A stretch of DNA of 45,828 nt from Mailhella sp. Lineage in GTDB: Bacteria > Desulfobacterota > Desulfovibrionia > Desulfovibrionales > Desulfovibrionaceae. Under the pieces are notes generated by a model. The model did no database searches. It worked only from the letters and a program-made list of their open reading frames with translations, and was not told the DNA's origin. This document shows positions 1 through 8,638 of the stretch, one piece after another. Location of the stretch: positions 1-45,828 of the forward strand of contig JAFQTU010000031.1 of NCBI GenBank assembly GCA_017408905.1, written 5' to 3'. Every line of letters starts with the position of its first letter. The first letter of the stretch is position 1. The translations under genes and the position numbers were made by a program.

Positions 1-138
1 CTGATTCGGGTTTATTGCGCACATAATCATCTTTCTCGGCAGGTTTGTAAACGCTCCTTCACCGGTGAGAATTGTCGCTCCGTGGTGAAGCTCGGAAATG
101 ACAAGCTTGCTTATAGTTTCCCCAGAGAATGAATCCTT

Positions 139-1878
139 TTAGCGCTTCCAGCTTTCGAGGACGGAGTCGTACCAGGAGGGGAAGATCATTTCGAACTTGT
201 CGGCGTCGATGGTGGACTTTTCGCCGGTGCGGCGGTTCTTCACCTCGATGATGCCGTTCTTGAGGCCCTTGCCGCCCACGGTGATCTGCACGGGCAGGCC
301 GATGAGGTCGGCGTCCTTGAACTTCACGCCGGGGCGTTCTTCGCGGTCGTCGTAGAGGCAATCGAGGCCCATGCCTTCAAGGAAGGCTTCGATCATATCG
401 CACTTGGCGGCGACTTCCTCGTTCTTCGGGTCGAGGCAGACGATCTGCGCGTCGAAGGGGGCGAGCTGGGGCGGGAACTTGATGCCGTCGTCGTCGAAGT
501 TCTGTTCGATGCAGGCGGCCACCACGCGGGAAACGCCGATGCCGTAGCAGCCCATGACGATGATGCGTTCCTTGCCGTTCTCGTCGAGGAAGGTGGCGTG
601 CAGGGCTTCGCTGTACTTGGTGCCGAGCTTGAAGATGTGGCCGACTTCGATGCCGCGCTTGATCTCAAGGGGCTTGCCGCATTCGGGGCAGGGGTCGCCA
701 GCCACGGCGTTGCGCAGGTCGGCCCATTCGATGGGCAGTTCCACGTCGCGGATGAGGCTGAGGTGGCGGACGTGCTTGTCGGTCTTGTTGGCACCGGCGA
801 TCCAGTCGTTACCGGCCTTGAGTTCCTTGTCGGCGTAGATCTTTTCCACGCCCTTGAGGCCGGCAGGGCCGGCAAAGCCCACGGTTGCACCGGTCATGGC
901 TTCCACCTGTTCGGGCGTGGCGAACTGGATGTCGTCGGCGTCGAGGAGGTGGGCCAGCTTGATCTCGTTGAGTTCACGGTCGCCGCGCAGGAGCACGGCC
1001 ACGGCCTTGCCGTCGGCCATGAAGAGCAGGGTCTTGATGAACTTGTCGCCGGTGGTGTTCATGAAGGCGCAGAGTTCTTCGATGGTGTGCTGGTTGGGGG
1101 TGTCCAGCTCTTCCATGGCAGGGCAGGGGGTGCTGTCCTGTTCGAACTCGGTCTTGATGGGGGCGCGTTCCACGTTGGCGGCCCAGGTGCATTCAGGCCA
1201 GTTGGTGCAGGCGGTGATGGCGTCTTCGCCGGTTTCGGCAAGCACCATGAATTCGTGGGAGAAGTTGCCGCCGATAGCGCCGGAGTCGGCTTCCACGGGG
1301 CGGAAGTCGAGGCCCATGCTGGAGAAGATCTTGTGATAGGCCTCCTTCATGGCGGCGTAGCTCTTGTTCGCGCCTTCGTCGTCCACGTCGAAGGAATAGG
1401 CGTCCTTCATCAGGAATTCACGGCCGCGCATAAGGCCGAAGCGGGGGCGCACTTCGTCGCGGTACTTGGTCTGGATCTGGTACAGATTCAGGGGAAGCTG
1501 GCGGTAGGACTTCACTTCACCGCGCAGGAGGTCGGTCATCACTTCTTCGTGGGTCGGGCCGAGGCAGTAGTCGCGGTCGTGGCGGTCCTTGAAGCGCAGG
1601 AGTTCCTTGCCGTACTTCTTCCAGCGGCCGGACTCTTCCCAGAGCTCGCCGGGCTGGACCATAGGCAGGAGGGTTTCAAGGGCACCGGCTTCGTTCATTT
1701 CGCGGCGCACGATGGCCTTGGCCTTTTCAAGGGTGCGAAGGCCCAGCGGCAGCCAGGTGTAGATGCCGGAAGTGAGCTTGCGGATCATGCCCGCGCGCAC
1801 CAGCAGCTTGTGGCTGACCACTTCGGCGTCGGCAGGGGCTTCTTTGAGGGTGGGGATGTAGTAACGGCTCCAGCGCAT
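139..1878 (-). CDS. proS: Prolyl-tRNA synthetase
   Basis: ProS charges tRNA-Pro with proline in the cytosol. The 579-residue protein is a class II synthetase of the long bacterial type. Visible parts are the [11 protein letters not shown] stretch, class II motif 2 ([16 protein letters not shown]), a large central insertion of the kind that edits misacylated tRNA in this subtype, motif 3 (GCYGIGVSR) and a C-terminal anticodon-binding domain. The frame is open further upstream, but the family N-terminus ([13 protein letters not shown]) and an AGAGGA ribosome site place the start at 1878. ispG ends only 10 bases upstream and rarD lies before it, so the three genes are probably one transcript. 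I see no convincing terminator in bases 1-138. Confidence 0.97.
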   Translation of the reverse strand: MRWSRYYIPTLKEAPADAEVVSHKLLVRAGMIRKLTSGIYTWLPLGLRTLEKAKAIVRREMNEAGALETLLPMVQPGELWEESGRWKKYGKELLRFKDRHDRDYCLGPTHEEVMTDLLRGEVKSYRQLPLNLYQIQTKYRDEVRPRFGLMRGREFLMKDAYSFDVDDEGANKSYAAMKEAYHKIFSSMGLDFRPVEADSGAIGGNFSHEFMVLAETGEDAITACTNWPECTWAANVERAPIKTEFEQDSTPCPAMEELDTPNQHTIEELCAFMNTTGDKFIKTLLFMADGKAVAVLLRGDRELNEIKLAHLLDADDIQFATPEQVEAMTGATVGFAGPAGLKGVEKIYADKELKAGNDWIAGANKTDKHVRHLSLIRDVELPIEWADLRNAVAGDPCPECGKPLEIKRGIEVGHIFKLGTKYSEALHATFLDENGKERIIVMGCYGIGVSRVVAACIEQNFDDDGIKFPPQLAPFDAQIVCLDPKNEEVAAKCDMIEAFLEGMGLDCLYDDREERPGVKFKDADLIGLPVQITVGGKGLKNGIIEVKNRRTGEKSTIDADKFEMIFPSWYDSVLESWKR

Positions 1879-1888
1879 GGAAAATCCT

Positions 1889-2974
1889 CTAGCTATTATG
1901 GGTGAGAAGTTTATCGAGTTCTTCAAGGAAGGCCGCAAGCAGGGCTTCTTCGCCGTTCACGGAACGGAGCACCTGCCCCTTGCGGAAAATGACGCCCTTG
2001 CCGCGCCCGCCGGCAAGGCCGATATCGGCTTCACGGGCCTCGCCCGGGCCGTTCACCACACAGCCCATGACGGCGACCTTGATGCTGCTGGCTGCGGCGG
2101 GGTGGGACTGGATGTGTTCCTCCACGCGTTCGGCCATGCCGATGAGGTCTATCTCGGTGCGGCCGCAGGTGGGGCAGGAAACGATCTCCGGCCCGCGACT
2201 GCGAAGGCCGGTGGCGCGCAGAATCTCCCACGCTACGCCGACTTCCTTCACCGGGTCGGCCGTGAGGGACACGCGCATGGTATCGCCAATGCCTTCAAAA
2301 AGCAAAAGGCCGAGTCCCACGGAAGACTTGATGGCGCCGCGCATGGGCGTGCCTGCTTCGGTAACGCCCAGATGCAGGGGGTAGTCGGCCCGCTCCGCCA
2401 TGAGGCGGTAGGAAGCGATGGTGTGGGCCACGGAGGAGGACTTGAGGGAAATCTTGGTGTCGTAGAAGCCGCGCTCTTCCAGCATGCGCACATGGCGCAG
2501 GGCGCTTTCCACAAGAGCTTCCGGGGTAGGGCCGCCGAAGCGTTCCAGAAGCTCCTTCTCCACGGAGCCGCTGTTCACGCCCACGCGGATGACGGCCCCG
2601 TTGGCCTTGGCGGCCGCGGCCACGTTGTCCACAGGGGCGGAACCGCCGATATTGCCGGGATTGATGCGCAGGCCCTTGAGCCCGGCATCGAGGGCGGCCA
2701 CGGCAAGGCGCCAGTCGAAATGGATGTCCGCGATGAGCGGTACGGGGGAGGCGGCGGCAATGGTCTTGAGTGCGGCCGCGGCGGCTTCGTCGGGCACGGC
2801 GAGGCGCACGACTTCACAGCCTGCGGCGTGCAGGCGGCGTATCTGCTCCAGCGTGGCTTCGGCGTCGCGCGTGTCGGTATTGGTCATGCTCTGCACGACC
2901 ACGGGCGCGCCTCCGCCGATGAGGACGGGCCCGAGCCTGAGCTGGCGGGTGCGGTTGCGATGGGGAGTGTTCAT
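1889..2974 (-). CDS. ispG: 4-hydroxy-3-methylbut-2-enyl diphosphate synthase (flavodoxin/ferredoxin)
   Basis: IspG (GcpE) carries out the penultimate step of the MEP isoprenoid pathway, reducing methylerythritol cyclodiphosphate to HMBPP with a [4Fe-4S] cluster. The 361-residue protein has the expected cluster ligands: Cys267 and Cys270 in [12 protein letters not shown], then Cys305 and Glu312 in [10 protein letters not shown]. The N-terminal TIM-barrel substrate domain is complete. The start at 2974 ([15 protein letters not shown]) overlaps the rarD stop as ATGA, which implies translational coupling. proS follows after 10 bases. A longer open frame upstream has no family similarity and is ignored. 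Confidence 0.97.
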   Translation of the reverse strand: MNTPHRNRTRQLRLGPVLIGGGAPVVVQSMTNTDTRDAEATLEQIRRLHAAGCEVVRLAVPDEAAAAALKTIAAASPVPLIADIHFDWRLAVAALDAGLKGLRINPGNIGGSAPVDNVAAAAKANGAVIRVGVNSGSVEKELLERFGGPTPEALVESALRHVRMLEERGFYDTKISLKSSSVAHTIASYRLMAERADYPLHLGVTEAGTPMRGAIKSSVGLGLLLFEGIGDTMRVSLTADPVKEVGVAWEILRATGLRSRGPEIVSCPTCGRTEIDLIGMAERVEEHIQSHPAAASSIKVAVMGCVVNGPGEAREADIGLAGGRGKGVIFRKGQVLRSVNGEEALLAAFLEELDKLLTHNS

Positions 2975-3909
2975 GCGTTCTCCTTGGCCTTGTGCAGATG
3001 GTGTATCGCGTCCCAAGTGTAGATGGCAAGGGCCAGCCAGATGACAGGGAAGGAAATCATGTCCGCAGGCTTCATGCTCTCGCCGAGAACGGTGATGGCC
3101 AGCAGGAAGGAGATGGACGGGCTGACGTACTGCAATATGCCGATGGTGGCCAGCGTGACGCGCCGCGCCGCATAGCCGAACATCATGAGCGGCAGGCCGG
3201 TGAAGAAAATGGTGGAGACGAGGAGCACGGGGCGCAGAGCGCCGTGGCCCGTAAGGCCGAGGCCTTCTTCCGTGAGGCCGAGCCAGAGGAGGGCCGCAGG
3301 CATGAGCAGAAGGGCCTGGACGAAGAGGCTGGGCGCGGAATCCATGCGAAGCGTCTTCTGCACATAGCCGTAAAGGGCGAAGGTGAGGGCCAGCGAACAG
3401 CCGAGCCACGGGACCTGCCCGAAGGCCGCCACGCTCACGGCCACGCCGCAGAAGGCCAGCGCAATGGCCAGCGCCTGCGGCCGCGAGAGCTTTTCGCCAA
3501 GGAGGACGCGGCCCATGAGCACGTTGAGCAGCGGCGTGATGAAGTAGCCCAGCGAGGAATCCACGATCTGCCCCGTGGTCACGGCCCAGATGTAGATGGT
3601 CCAGTTCGTGCCGAGCAGGAGCGCCGCCAGCAGGAGCGTGAGCAGGACGCGTACGCTCCTGAAGGCCTCGCGCACGGCCCCGAGATGGCCGGAGAGCGCC
3701 AGCACGACGCCGAGGAAAACGGCTGTCCAGATCATGCGGTGCGCCATGATGGAGACAGGTTCCATGCCTGTGAGCAGGGGCCAGAACAGGACGGCGAAAC
3801 CCCACAGCAGATGGGCGCCGAGTCCGGCACCCGTACCGGCGCTGGGGCCGGAACATTCTTTGCTCAGGAAAGGCAGGCAGGGCAGCATGGGCATACCTAT
3901 AATCAGCAA
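2971..3909 (-). CDS. rarD: RarD/EamA-family permease
   Basis: This is a drug/metabolite-transporter-superfamily membrane protein of about 312 residues with roughly ten hydrophobic segments and two EamA repeats. RarD-like stretches include LLLGTNWTIYIWAVTTGQI, SSLGYFITPLLNVLMG and LQYVSPSISFLLAI. The substrate of RarD proteins is not established, so only inner-membrane transport can be inferred. It overlaps ispG by 4 bases. The start is uncertain: TTG at 3909 has GGGGGAG five bases upstream, while ATG at 3894 and 3888 have only weak ribosome sites. The GGGGGAG lies inside a hairpin (see 3911-3941). Confidence 0.85.
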   Translation of the reverse strand: MLIIGMPMLPCLPFLSKECSGPSAGTGAGLGAHLLWGFAVLFWPLLTGMEPVSIMAHRMIWTAVFLGVVLALSGHLGAVREAFRSVRVLLTLLLAALLLGTNWTIYIWAVTTGQIVDSSLGYFITPLLNVLMGRVLLGEKLSRPQALAIALAFCGVAVSVAAFGQVPWLGCSLALTFALYGYVQKTLRMDSAPSLFVQALLLMPAALLWLGLTEEGLGLTGHGALRPVLLVSTIFFTGLPLMMFGYAARRVTLATIGILQYVSPSISFLLAITVLGESMKPADMISFPVIWLALAIYTWDAIHHLHKAKENA

Positions 3910-3910
3910 T

Positions 3911-3941
3911 CCGCTCCCCCATCGCAGGGACGGGAGAGCGG
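3911..3941 (-). promoter_or_regulatory. Hairpin over the rarD ribosome-binding site
   Basis: CCGCTC plus CCC pairs with GGG plus GAGCGG across a one-base bulge, with an 11-12 base loop. No T-run follows on the minus strand, so it is a poor terminator. The rarD-proximal arm contains the GGGGGAG that serves the TTG start at 3909, so folding could limit rarD translation. The structure is read from sequence and the effect is inferred. Confidence 0.4.
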
Positions 3942-3969
3942 ACTGGAAAGGACTTCGCGCTGCGAACTC

Positions 3970-4524
3970 TTAGCGGTTGAAGGAACGGGCGTAGAGTTCA
4001 ACGATGGCGCGGCGGCCGTTGGCTTCGAGGAAGCGGGTACCGGTAGCGGTGAAGCGGGTGTGCTTGATGACGGGGTCGGTAGTCTTCACCCATTCGTCGT
4101 TGATCCAGCGGAACCAGGCGTCCTGCTTCTGGTCGAACACGAGCAGGGGCTTGTTGCAGAGCTTGGCGAATTCAGCGCCCCAGCCGGTGCCGCCCTTGAC
4201 GGTCTTGTCTTCCTGGATCTCGCCGACAACGATGACTTCGTTGCCGCTGCTGACCTGCCAGCAGATGGACTGGAGGACCTTGCGGAACATGGGGGCGCGG
4301 GTGTACTCGCGGCCCATGAGGCGGGAAACGTAAGTCATGCTCACGTCCTTGAGGGCCAGTTCGTCCTGCGTCAGCACGCGCACGCCACGGGTGCGTTCGA
4401 TCTGATGGCCTTCAAAGCTGTAGTTGACTTCTTCGATGCCCCAGGCTTCGGCCTGAGCACCAAAGAACTGTTCCGCGCCGGCAGCGCCGCCGCTGAAGAG
4501 AACGCACTGTTTCGGATCAAGCAT
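3970..4524 (-). CDS. Conserved protein with SLOG-like nucleotide-binding fold
   Basis: This 184-residue soluble protein has no signal peptide or membrane segment. Its N-terminus (CVLFSGGAAGAEQFFG, residues 7-22) resembles the beta-strand plus glycine loop of SLOG/LOG-type Rossmann proteins such as YpsA and putative molybdenum-carrier proteins, which use a SGGxxGA loop. A later hydrophobic strand with Glu (EVIVVGEIQEDK) and PLLVFDQ fit the same fold. I cannot assign a substrate. It starts at ATG 4524 after GGGAGG and lies alone between the lipoprotein gene and rarD. The fold assignment is inference by eye. Confidence 0.55.
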   Translation of the reverse strand: MLDPKQCVLFSGGAAGAEQFFGAQAEAWGIEEVNYSFEGHQIERTRGVRVLTQDELALKDVSMTYVSRLMGREYTRAPMFRKVLQSICWQVSSGNEVIVVGEIQEDKTVKGGTGWGAEFAKLCNKPLLVFDQKQDAWFRWINDEWVKTTDPVIKHTRFTATGTRFLEANGRRAIVELYARSFNR

Positions 4525-4582
4525 CTGGTCCTCCCAGAGAGATGGTGTTTAGAAAAGTTGAAAAAACAAATCCTTTGCAGGA

Positions 4583-5071
4583 TCAATATGCAGGTTCTAC
4601 GCGGCGTGAACCGTCCTCCCCGACGATGACGCGTACGCGCTGGCCGGGCTGGAGGGCGGGTTCCGCCCCCTGGACGACGACCTCTTCGTTGCCGTAGTCG
4701 TCGCGCAGGGTGATCTGGAGGCCGGTCTCACGCGAGGTGAGCGTTCCGGCTCCTACGCCGGCAGCGCCGCCCAGCAGGCCTCCGCCCACAGCCGCGATGG
4801 TGTGGCCGGAACCGCCGCCTATGGTACTGCCGAGGGCCGCACCGGCAATGGTGCCGATAAGGCCGCCCAGCGACTGCTGGTCGCGGGTATCGCCGTGAAT
4901 GGTCACGGGATGGACGCCGATGACGGTGGCCTGATGTACAGAGTAGGAGCTCTGGGCCTGCCCCGCCTTGTAGTCGTAGCCGCCCACGTTGGAACTGCAC
5001 CCCGTCATGGCGGGAAGCGACAGAACGAGTGCTGCGGCAAGGGCGAGAGCGGTATGCCGGCTGGCGAACAT
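4583..5071 (-). CDS. Glycine-zipper outer-membrane lipoprotein (SlyB/Pcp-like)
   Basis: The 162-residue protein starts at 5071 after a strong GGAGG site five bases upstream; the frame upstream of that is ignored. Residues 1-25 form a lipoprotein signal ending MTGC, with Cys25 as the lipidated residue. A glycine-rich hydrophobic segment with GxxxG spacing (LIGTIAGAALGSTIGGG and the following GGGLLGGAAGVGAG) is the glycine zipper of the SlyB/Pcp/17-kDa-antigen group. The polar C-terminus resembles the family beta domain (ITLRDDYGNEEVVVQ). It probably sits in the outer membrane and affects envelope integrity. The exact role is not known from sequence. Confidence 0.8.
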   Translation of the reverse strand: MFASRHTALALAAALVLSLPAMTGCSSNVGGYDYKAGQAQSSYSVHQATVIGVHPVTIHGDTRDQQSLGGLIGTIAGAALGSTIGGGSGHTIAAVGGGLLGGAAGVGAGTLTSRETGLQITLRDDYGNEEVVVQGAEPALQPGQRVRVIVGEDGSRRVEPAY

Positions 5072-5170
5072 AAGGCCTCCATTATGTCTTACGTATATAA
5101 GAGCACATCCATCATATTCAGCTTTCGCCGAAAGTCCAGTTAAGAAGGGGGGCTTTAAGCCGCGAAAAGT

Positions 5171-5196
5171 AAAAAAAAGCCCCGGCATGCCGGGGC
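5171..5196 (-). terminator. Terminator of the RRM gene
   Basis: A perfect 18-base palindrome (GCCCCGGCATGCCGGGGC, 5179-5196) is followed on the minus strand by eight T residues (5171-5178). It lies about 30 bases after the stop of the RRM gene and ends that transcript before the lipoprotein gene. Confidence 0.9.
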
Positions 5197-5225
5197 GGGA
5201 TGTCAGGCGTCAGCCTTGGGGCCGA

Positions 5226-5489
5226 TCAATAGCGGGGGCGGGGAGCACGGGGCTTGGCTTCGTTCACGCGCAGGGTACGGCCGCCGAAGATGGTGTTGTC
5301 CAGCGCTTCGATGGCGGCGGCAGCAGCAGGATCTTCCATTTCAACGAAGCCGAAGCCGCGGGCACGGCCGGTTTCACGGTCGTTCACCAGCTTCACGGAG
5401 AGCACGCTGCCATATTCGGCGAAAAGAGTCTGAACCTGCTCTTCGGTGGCGGACCAGGGAAGATTGCCTACATAGATAGATTTAGCCAT
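5226..5489 (-). CDS. Small RRM RNA-binding protein
   Basis: The 87-residue protein is a single RNA-recognition motif. RNP2 is IYVGNL (residues 5-10) and RNP1 is RGFGFVEM (about residues 44-51), with the usual beta-alpha-beta spacing and a short basic tail (KPRAPRPRY). Such single-RRM proteins occur in Desulfovibrio and other bacteria and bind single-stranded RNA; their targets are mostly unknown. The start at 5489 (MAKSIYVGNLPW) is fixed by the domain and by GAGG upstream. It is a single-gene unit with its own terminator and a 5' region of about 260 bases. Confidence 0.92.
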   Translation of the reverse strand: MAKSIYVGNLPWSATEEQVQTLFAEYGSVLSVKLVNDRETGRARGFGFVEMEDPAAAAAIEALDNTIFGGRTLRVNEAKPRAPRPRY

Positions 5490-5595
5490 GAGAAAAACCT
5501 CACAAAAAAGAAATCTTGAACGTACACCCTGTAACGGCAAACCTATTGCCCAAAGTGTCTCTCCTGTTGACAGCTATGCCTTAGCGTGAATGGTA

Positions 5596-5601
5596 AGTCA
5601 A
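5596..5601 (-). promoter_or_regulatory. Possible -35 element for the RRM gene
   Basis: TTGACT on the minus strand, about 107 bases upstream of the RRM start, is followed 17 bases later by CATAGC, a poor -10. The leader between it and the gene would be about 80 bases long. This is the only promoter-like sequence I see in 5490-5698. Confidence 0.25.
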
Positions 5602-5698
5602 TGGCTTCATGGTATTTTTTGTTGGAGAAGCAGGGCCGGATGCGTATCATTTACTGGTGGACGAATGCCGCGTAACGGCGAAGGTGCATCTTTCATGC

Positions 5699-5728
5699 AA
5701 AAAACGGCGTAATGTTACACATACGCCG
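5699..5728 (-). terminator. Terminator of mutL
   Basis: A 7-bp stem (CGGCGTA 5705-5711 with TACGCCG 5722-5728) with a 10-base loop is followed on the minus strand by six T residues (5699-5704). It sits 23 bases after the mutL stop. Confidence 0.85.
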
Positions 5729-5751
5729 CTTTGCTGGGAAAATGCTGTTTT

Positions 5752-7767
5752 TCAGGCTTGTCTTCTTTTGAACAAGCATTCGAGGTCTGCCTTCTCCAAG
5801 GTCACGGCGCAGGGGCGGCCGTGCGGGCAGAAATCCGGCTCTTCGGTCTGAAGCCATTTCTGCACAAGGTTCAGGGCGTCTTCCCGGCTGAGATGCTGGC
5901 CTGCACGGATGGCCGTGGCGCAGGCATGGTGTATCCATACCGAATCCAGGTCGTCCACACGGCCCGAAAGCGCTTCACGAAGGAAGGCAAGGGCTTCGGA
6001 GCGGTCCATTTCCGGCGGAATGGCTTGGACAAAACAGCGGCCTCCCCTGTTTGAAAGCTCGAATCCCAGCGTGGTGAGCGTATCCTGCAGTTCAAGAAGG
6101 CGGGAAGACTCCGCAGGATGGAGCTCCATTTCCAGCGGGACGAGCAGGGGCTGGGCCATGCCGCGCGAACCGCCGCGGCGGAACTTCTCGTAGAAGATGC
6201 GTTCGTGCATGGCATGCTGGTCGAGGATGAGCAGGGCGTCATCCTTCTGGGCAAAGACGAGGTAGGTGCGCGCAACCTGCCCGAGCCAGCGGAAATCGTT
6301 CAGCGGAGAGACCTCCGGTGTGGCAGGAATGTCAGGAGAGGGGAGAGCGGAAGAGGCAAGTTCCGCTTTTTTTTCGTGCGCCGTCAGGGGCGCGCTTTCC
6401 TGAACGGGTTCAGAGGGGATTTCAGCGCTGCTTCGCGAGTTCGATTTGTCGAACTTGCTGAGGGGGGCGAAGAAATCCCGTTCCGGCTCCGTCTCTTCAC
6501 GCAGGGCATGGCGCGGTGTGAAAGCCTGCTCCTCCGGGTCGAAGCGAGGGGCGGCAGGCTGGGGTTTCTTCATGATGCGCACGGCATCGGCTTCTCCCCA
6601 GAAGCCCAGCGGCTTGGGCGCAGGGCGGGGAGCGGCTTCTGCGTGACGTTCCGAAGGCTCTGCGGGGGCGGCCACAGGCTGGGTGAAGCCGAAGGTGGGG
6701 ACTTCAGGCGCGGAAGAGATCGCCGCTCGCTCCGCAAAGCGTTCCGACGTCAGCGGGACGGAGGCCAGCGCCGTACCCACAGCCCTGAGCGCGGCGGTGA
6801 ACACACCCTGCTCGTCGCGGAAGCGGACTTCGTTCTTGGCGGGATGGACGTTCACGTCCACGTCCTGCGCAGGCAGGTCGAGGAAGAGCACGGTCTGCGG
6901 GTAGTCGCGGCTGGTGAGGCGGCCCTGATAGACCTGACGCACAGCCTTCATGAGCAGGCGGTCGTTCACGGCGCGCCCGTTCACGTAGAACAGCATACGG
7001 TCGGGCCGGGGCTGGGAGGAGCGCGGGTCGGAGGTGAGGCCGTAAAGGTGCATTCCGCCCACGGTCATGTCGAAGGGGCGCAGGGCATCCACGATGGAGG
7101 GCGGCCAGAGTATGGCAAGGCGGCGGGCCAGTGACTGCCCGGCCTCGAAGCGCACCAGTTCGCGCGAGCCGGACTTCAGCGTGAAGGATACGTCCGGGCG
7201 GGCCAGCGCAAGGCGGATGAAGAGTTCCTGTATTTTCTTCTGTTCTGTGGCCGGGCTTTTCAGGAATTTGAGGCGCGCGGGGATATTGGAGAAGAGTTCC
7301 GCCACTTCCACCACCGTGCCCCGGTTCAGGGCGGCAGGGGCCACGCCCTTCATGCCTCCGTAGAGGACGTCGATGCTGGAAGCCTCGCCCGTACTGCCGT
7401 CTTCCGCCTGCGGGGCGGAGACCATGCGGAAGCGCGAAACTGAGGCGATGCTGGGCAGGGCTTCGCCGCGGAAGCCGTAGGAGCTGATATTCATCAGGTC
7501 TTCCAGTTCCGCAAGCTTGCTGGTGGCATGGCGCGTGACGGCAAGTTCGAGCTGTTCGGCGTCGATGCCGCGCCCGTCGTCGGTCACGCGGATGAGCGTC
7601 TGCCCGCCGTTCTCGATAACGGCCTCGATGCTTTTCGCCCCGGCGTCGAGGCTGTTTTCCACCAGTTCCTTGACCACGCTGGACGGGCGTTCGACTACCT
7701 CGCCGGCGGCTATCTGGTTGGAGAGTTCCGGGGGCAGGAGCCGTATTTTCTTCCGGGGATTTTTCAT
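5752..7767 (-). CDS. mutL: DNA mismatch repair protein MutL (endonuclease type)
   Basis: MutL links mismatch recognition by MutS to strand removal. The 671-residue protein has the GHKL ATPase at its N-terminus (NSLDAGA, DDGRGI, TSK, GFRGEAL), a variable proline-rich linker around residues 340-460, and a C-terminal dimerisation/endonuclease domain. The metal-binding nicking motif DQHA-x2-E-x4-E is intact (DQHAMHERIFYE), as are ACATAIRAGQ and CPHGRP. This is the MutL class of bacteria that lack MutH. The start at 7767 has GGAG six bases upstream; an ATG at 7773 sits directly on that GGAG and is less likely. Confidence 0.96.
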   Translation of the reverse strand: MKNPRKKIRLLPPELSNQIAAGEVVERPSSVVKELVENSLDAGAKSIEAVIENGGQTLIRVTDDGRGIDAEQLELAVTRHATSKLAELEDLMNISSYGFRGEALPSIASVSRFRMVSAPQAEDGSTGEASSIDVLYGGMKGVAPAALNRGTVVEVAELFSNIPARLKFLKSPATEQKKIQELFIRLALARPDVSFTLKSGSRELVRFEAGQSLARRLAILWPPSIVDALRPFDMTVGGMHLYGLTSDPRSSQPRPDRMLFYVNGRAVNDRLLMKAVRQVYQGRLTSRDYPQTVLFLDLPAQDVDVNVHPAKNEVRFRDEQGVFTAALRAVGTALASVPLTSERFAERAAISSAPEVPTFGFTQPVAAPAEPSERHAEAAPRPAPKPLGFWGEADAVRIMKKPQPAAPRFDPEEQAFTPRHALREETEPERDFFAPLSKFDKSNSRSSAEIPSEPVQESAPLTAHEKKAELASSALPSPDIPATPEVSPLNDFRWLGQVARTYLVFAQKDDALLILDQHAMHERIFYEKFRRGGSRGMAQPLLVPLEMELHPAESSRLLELQDTLTTLGFELSNRGGRCFVQAIPPEMDRSEALAFLREALSGRVDDLDSVWIHHACATAIRAGQHLSREDALNLVQKWLQTEEPDFCPHGRPCAVTLEKADLECLFKRRQA

Positions 7768-7844
7768 GCGCATCTCCGCAGTTCTGTTGGTCGGCGGCTT
7801 GTTTTCCTTATATTTCAGGCTGACCCGGCACAAGTCAAGGGCTA

Positions 7845-7870
7845 CGAAAAAAGCTCCCCGGCAGGAGAGC
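7845..7870 (-). terminator. Terminator of the RNase D-like gene
   Basis: An 8-bp stem with one G-U pair (AGCTCTCC with GGGGAGCT) and a short loop is followed by six T residues on the minus strand. It begins two bases after the stop codon of the exonuclease gene. Confidence 0.85.
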
Positions 7871-7872
7871 TT

Positions 7873-8511
7873 TCAGATAAGGTGGAAGTAGAGTTCGCGG
7901 CCCACCCATGCGTCGGTGGCGGCGTATTTCACCTGCTGGGGCGAGAGTTCGCGGTGTTCCCAGTTGGAGCACTGGGCACTCTTGCTGATGCGGAAGCCCA
8001 GCAGGTTGGCCGAGAGCGTGCGCAGGCCCTGCGCCTGAATGCCCTTGGCACGGGCCAGCGCGGCAAGGTCCACCACGCCGCCGGGCGTGAATTCGTGGAT
8101 GCGGGCAAGGGCCTTCATGTCGTCATGGATGGCCACGCCGACCTTGAGGATGCGCGGCGAGGACAGCAGTTCGGCTACGCGCTCGCCAAAGGGCAGGTGC
8201 GTGAGCTGGATGAGGTAGGCGGCCTCTGCCGTGGCAAGCTGGATGAGCGCAGGCAGGCAGACCTTGCCCTTGGTGAAGGTGGGGCGCGTTTCGGTATCGA
8301 AGCCGAGAACGGGCTCTTTCCAGAGCTGGGCCAGAGCGGCATCGAGGGCGGCCTCGTCCTGCACGAGGACGATGGGGCCGTTCCATGCCTGGATGGGCAG
8401 AAGGTTGATCTCGTCCTTCGTCAGGCAGGGCTGAAGAACAGCAGGCGCTTTGGGGGCGTCTGTTTTCTTTTCTTTCTTGCGGCGATGGTACGAATGATGT
8501 GCAGAGGACAT
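7873..8511 (-). CDS. RNase D-type 3'-5' exonuclease domain protein
   Basis: The 212-residue protein is a single DEDDy exonuclease domain. Exo I is FDTET (Asp72, Glu74), exo II is GVAIHDDMKAL (Asp130/131) and exo III is YAATDAW (Tyr196, Asp200). It probably trims RNA 3' ends in a two-metal reaction. It lacks the HRDC domains of true RNase D, so it is closer to the short stand-alone 3'-5' exonucleases. The first 25 residues are basic and low-complexity (HRRKKEKK). The ATG at 8511 has only a distant AAAGG upstream. mutL lies downstream behind a terminator. Confidence 0.88.
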   Translation of the reverse strand: MSSAHHSYHRRKKEKKTDAPKAPAVLQPCLTKDEINLLPIQAWNGPIVLVQDEAALDAALAQLWKEPVLGFDTETRPTFTKGKVCLPALIQLATAEAAYLIQLTHLPFGERVAELLSSPRILKVGVAIHDDMKALARIHEFTPGGVVDLAALARAKGIQAQGLRTLSANLLGFRISKSAQCSNWEHRELSPQQVKYAATDAWVGRELYFHLI

Positions 8512-8578
8512 GGGGAGGCAACCTTTGTGCGCACCCTAGCACGGAAAATTTTCAGGGGCAAGACGCATGATTTCACCC

Positions 8579-8615
8579 AAAAGCGGCCCGGAAGGCAAAC
8601 TCTGCCCCGGGCCGC
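8579..8615 (-). terminator. Terminator of the ccm-mnmE transcript
   Basis: A 9-bp GC-rich stem (GCGGCCCGG 8583-8591 with CCGGGCCGC 8607-8615) with a 15-base loop is followed by four T residues on the minus strand. It lies 24 bases after the mnmE stop. Confidence 0.7.
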
Positions 8616-8638
8616 AGGGATGATGCAGTGCGATACGG

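Noticed and set aside
1..138. A gene end or proS terminator at the left edge
   Set aside because: A TTCACC/GGTGAA pairing exists but is long-range and lacks a T-run. I see nothing firm in this stretch.
598..1905. A 435-codon open frame on the plus strand opposite proS
   Set aside because: Its translation is glycine/valine/histidine-rich with no family features, and it mirrors the codon pattern of proS. It is a composition shadow in GC-rich DNA.
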